NCBI GenBank assembly: GCA_944354085.1
Contig: CALVPW010000037.1
Location: 1 to 5,186 of the forward strand
Direction: 5' to 3'
Length of the DNA stretch: 5,186 bases
Origin: an uncultured Clostridia bacterium
Lineage (GTDB): Bacteria; Bacillota; Clostridia; Christensenellales; Borkfalkiaceae
Positions within the stretch are counted from its first letter, which is position 1. Each line of letters opens with the position of its first letter. Below are positions 5,092 through 5,186 of this stretch, one piece after another. The translations under genes and the position numbers were made by a program. Under the pieces are notes generated by a model, which saw only the letters and a list, made by a program, of their open reading frames with translations, had not been told where the DNA came from and searched no databases.

Positions 5092-5119
5092 ATTATAGCA
5101 CAGTTTTTGAGAAGTTCAA
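5092..5119 (-). promoter_or_regulatory. Promoter of the smpB-metY-metA operon
   Basis: Reading on the minus strand: TTGAAC (5119-5114), a 16-bp spacer, then TATAAT (5097-5092) preceded by TGC (5100-5098), an extended -10. The -10 abuts the ATG at 5091. Six bases downstream, the predicted +1 is the G of the GTG at 5085. The -35 begins immediately after the stop codon of the preceding gene. Confidence 0.7.
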
Positions 5120-5186
5120 CTACCGCTCGGCAATTTTTTCCAAAAATGCGAAGTGTACGCGCCGCGCGCCGTGGTCGACGCCCGCG
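5120..5186 (-). CDS. C-terminal end of an unidentified gene
   Basis: On the minus strand one frame is open from the right edge to TAG at 5122-5120, giving 21 residues ending RVHFAFLEKIAER. The codons match the GC-rich neighbours and the sequence looks like an amphipathic C-terminal helix. It ends 28 nt before the smpB ATG, in the same direction, so it may share transcription with the operon. Too little is visible to name it. Genes such as rnr often precede smpB in Bacillota, but nothing here shows that. Confidence 0.5.
   Translation of the reverse strand, partial: AGVDHGARRVHFAFLEKIAER

Noticed and set aside
1..5186. CRISPR array, tRNA, insertion sequence or attachment site
   Set aside because: No regularly spaced repeats, cloverleaf, transposase or flanking direct repeats were seen on either strand. 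The repeats found are hairpins or reflect the repeats of the DUF3737 protein.

Overview
The window looks like chromosomal DNA of a Bacillota (Clostridia-type) bacterium of moderately high GC. The signs are the acetyl-type MetA with a Glu at residue 111, the smpB-metY-metA gene set, a DUF3737 protein, and strong sigma-A promoters of the extended -10 (TGn) kind. The exact taxon cannot be fixed from the sequence. There is no rRNA, tRNA, CRISPR array, transposase or integrase.

Layout: (1) 3-491, the 3' part of a GNAT acetyltransferase gene, cut by the left edge. (2) 492-739, a dense regulatory stretch. It holds an extended -10 promoter whose predicted +1 is exactly the A of an ATG, opening a 35-codon ORF (578-685). 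That ORF overlaps a predicted RNA fold with a 9-bp GAAA-capped stem. A near-consensus promoter follows (TTGACA, 17 bp, TACAAT), then a hairpin that covers the next ribosome binding site. (3) 740-1427, an AT-richer two-gene cassette with its own promoter and terminator: a 141-aa protein resembling the detached C-terminal toxin region of phage MuF-type polymorphic toxins, overlapped by a 72-aa CPCC-like zinc-ribbon protein that is a plausible immunity protein. (4) 1443-2409, a monocistronic DUF3737 beta-helix gene with its own promoter, ending at a 17-bp perfect bidirectional terminator. (5) 2418-5091, minus strand, a tightly spaced operon smpB - metY - metA. (6) 5120-5186, the last 21 codons of an unidentified minus-strand gene.

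How the genes work together: MetA (homoserine O-acyltransferase, predicted acetyl-CoA specific) makes O-acetylhomoserine. MetY (O-acetylhomoserine sulfhydrylase, PLP-dependent) converts it with sulfide to homocysteine, so the pair is a direct-sulfhydrylation branch of methionine synthesis. SmpB, the tmRNA partner in ribosome rescue, is the first gene of the same operon. The smpB promoter lies so close to the annotated ATG that the transcript probably starts at or after it, which suggests leaderless translation from the GTG at codon 3.

The most interesting region is 560-1430: an apparent orphan toxin/immunity cassette preceded by a possible leaderless micro-ORF or structured RNA, with a hairpin over the toxin ribosome binding site.
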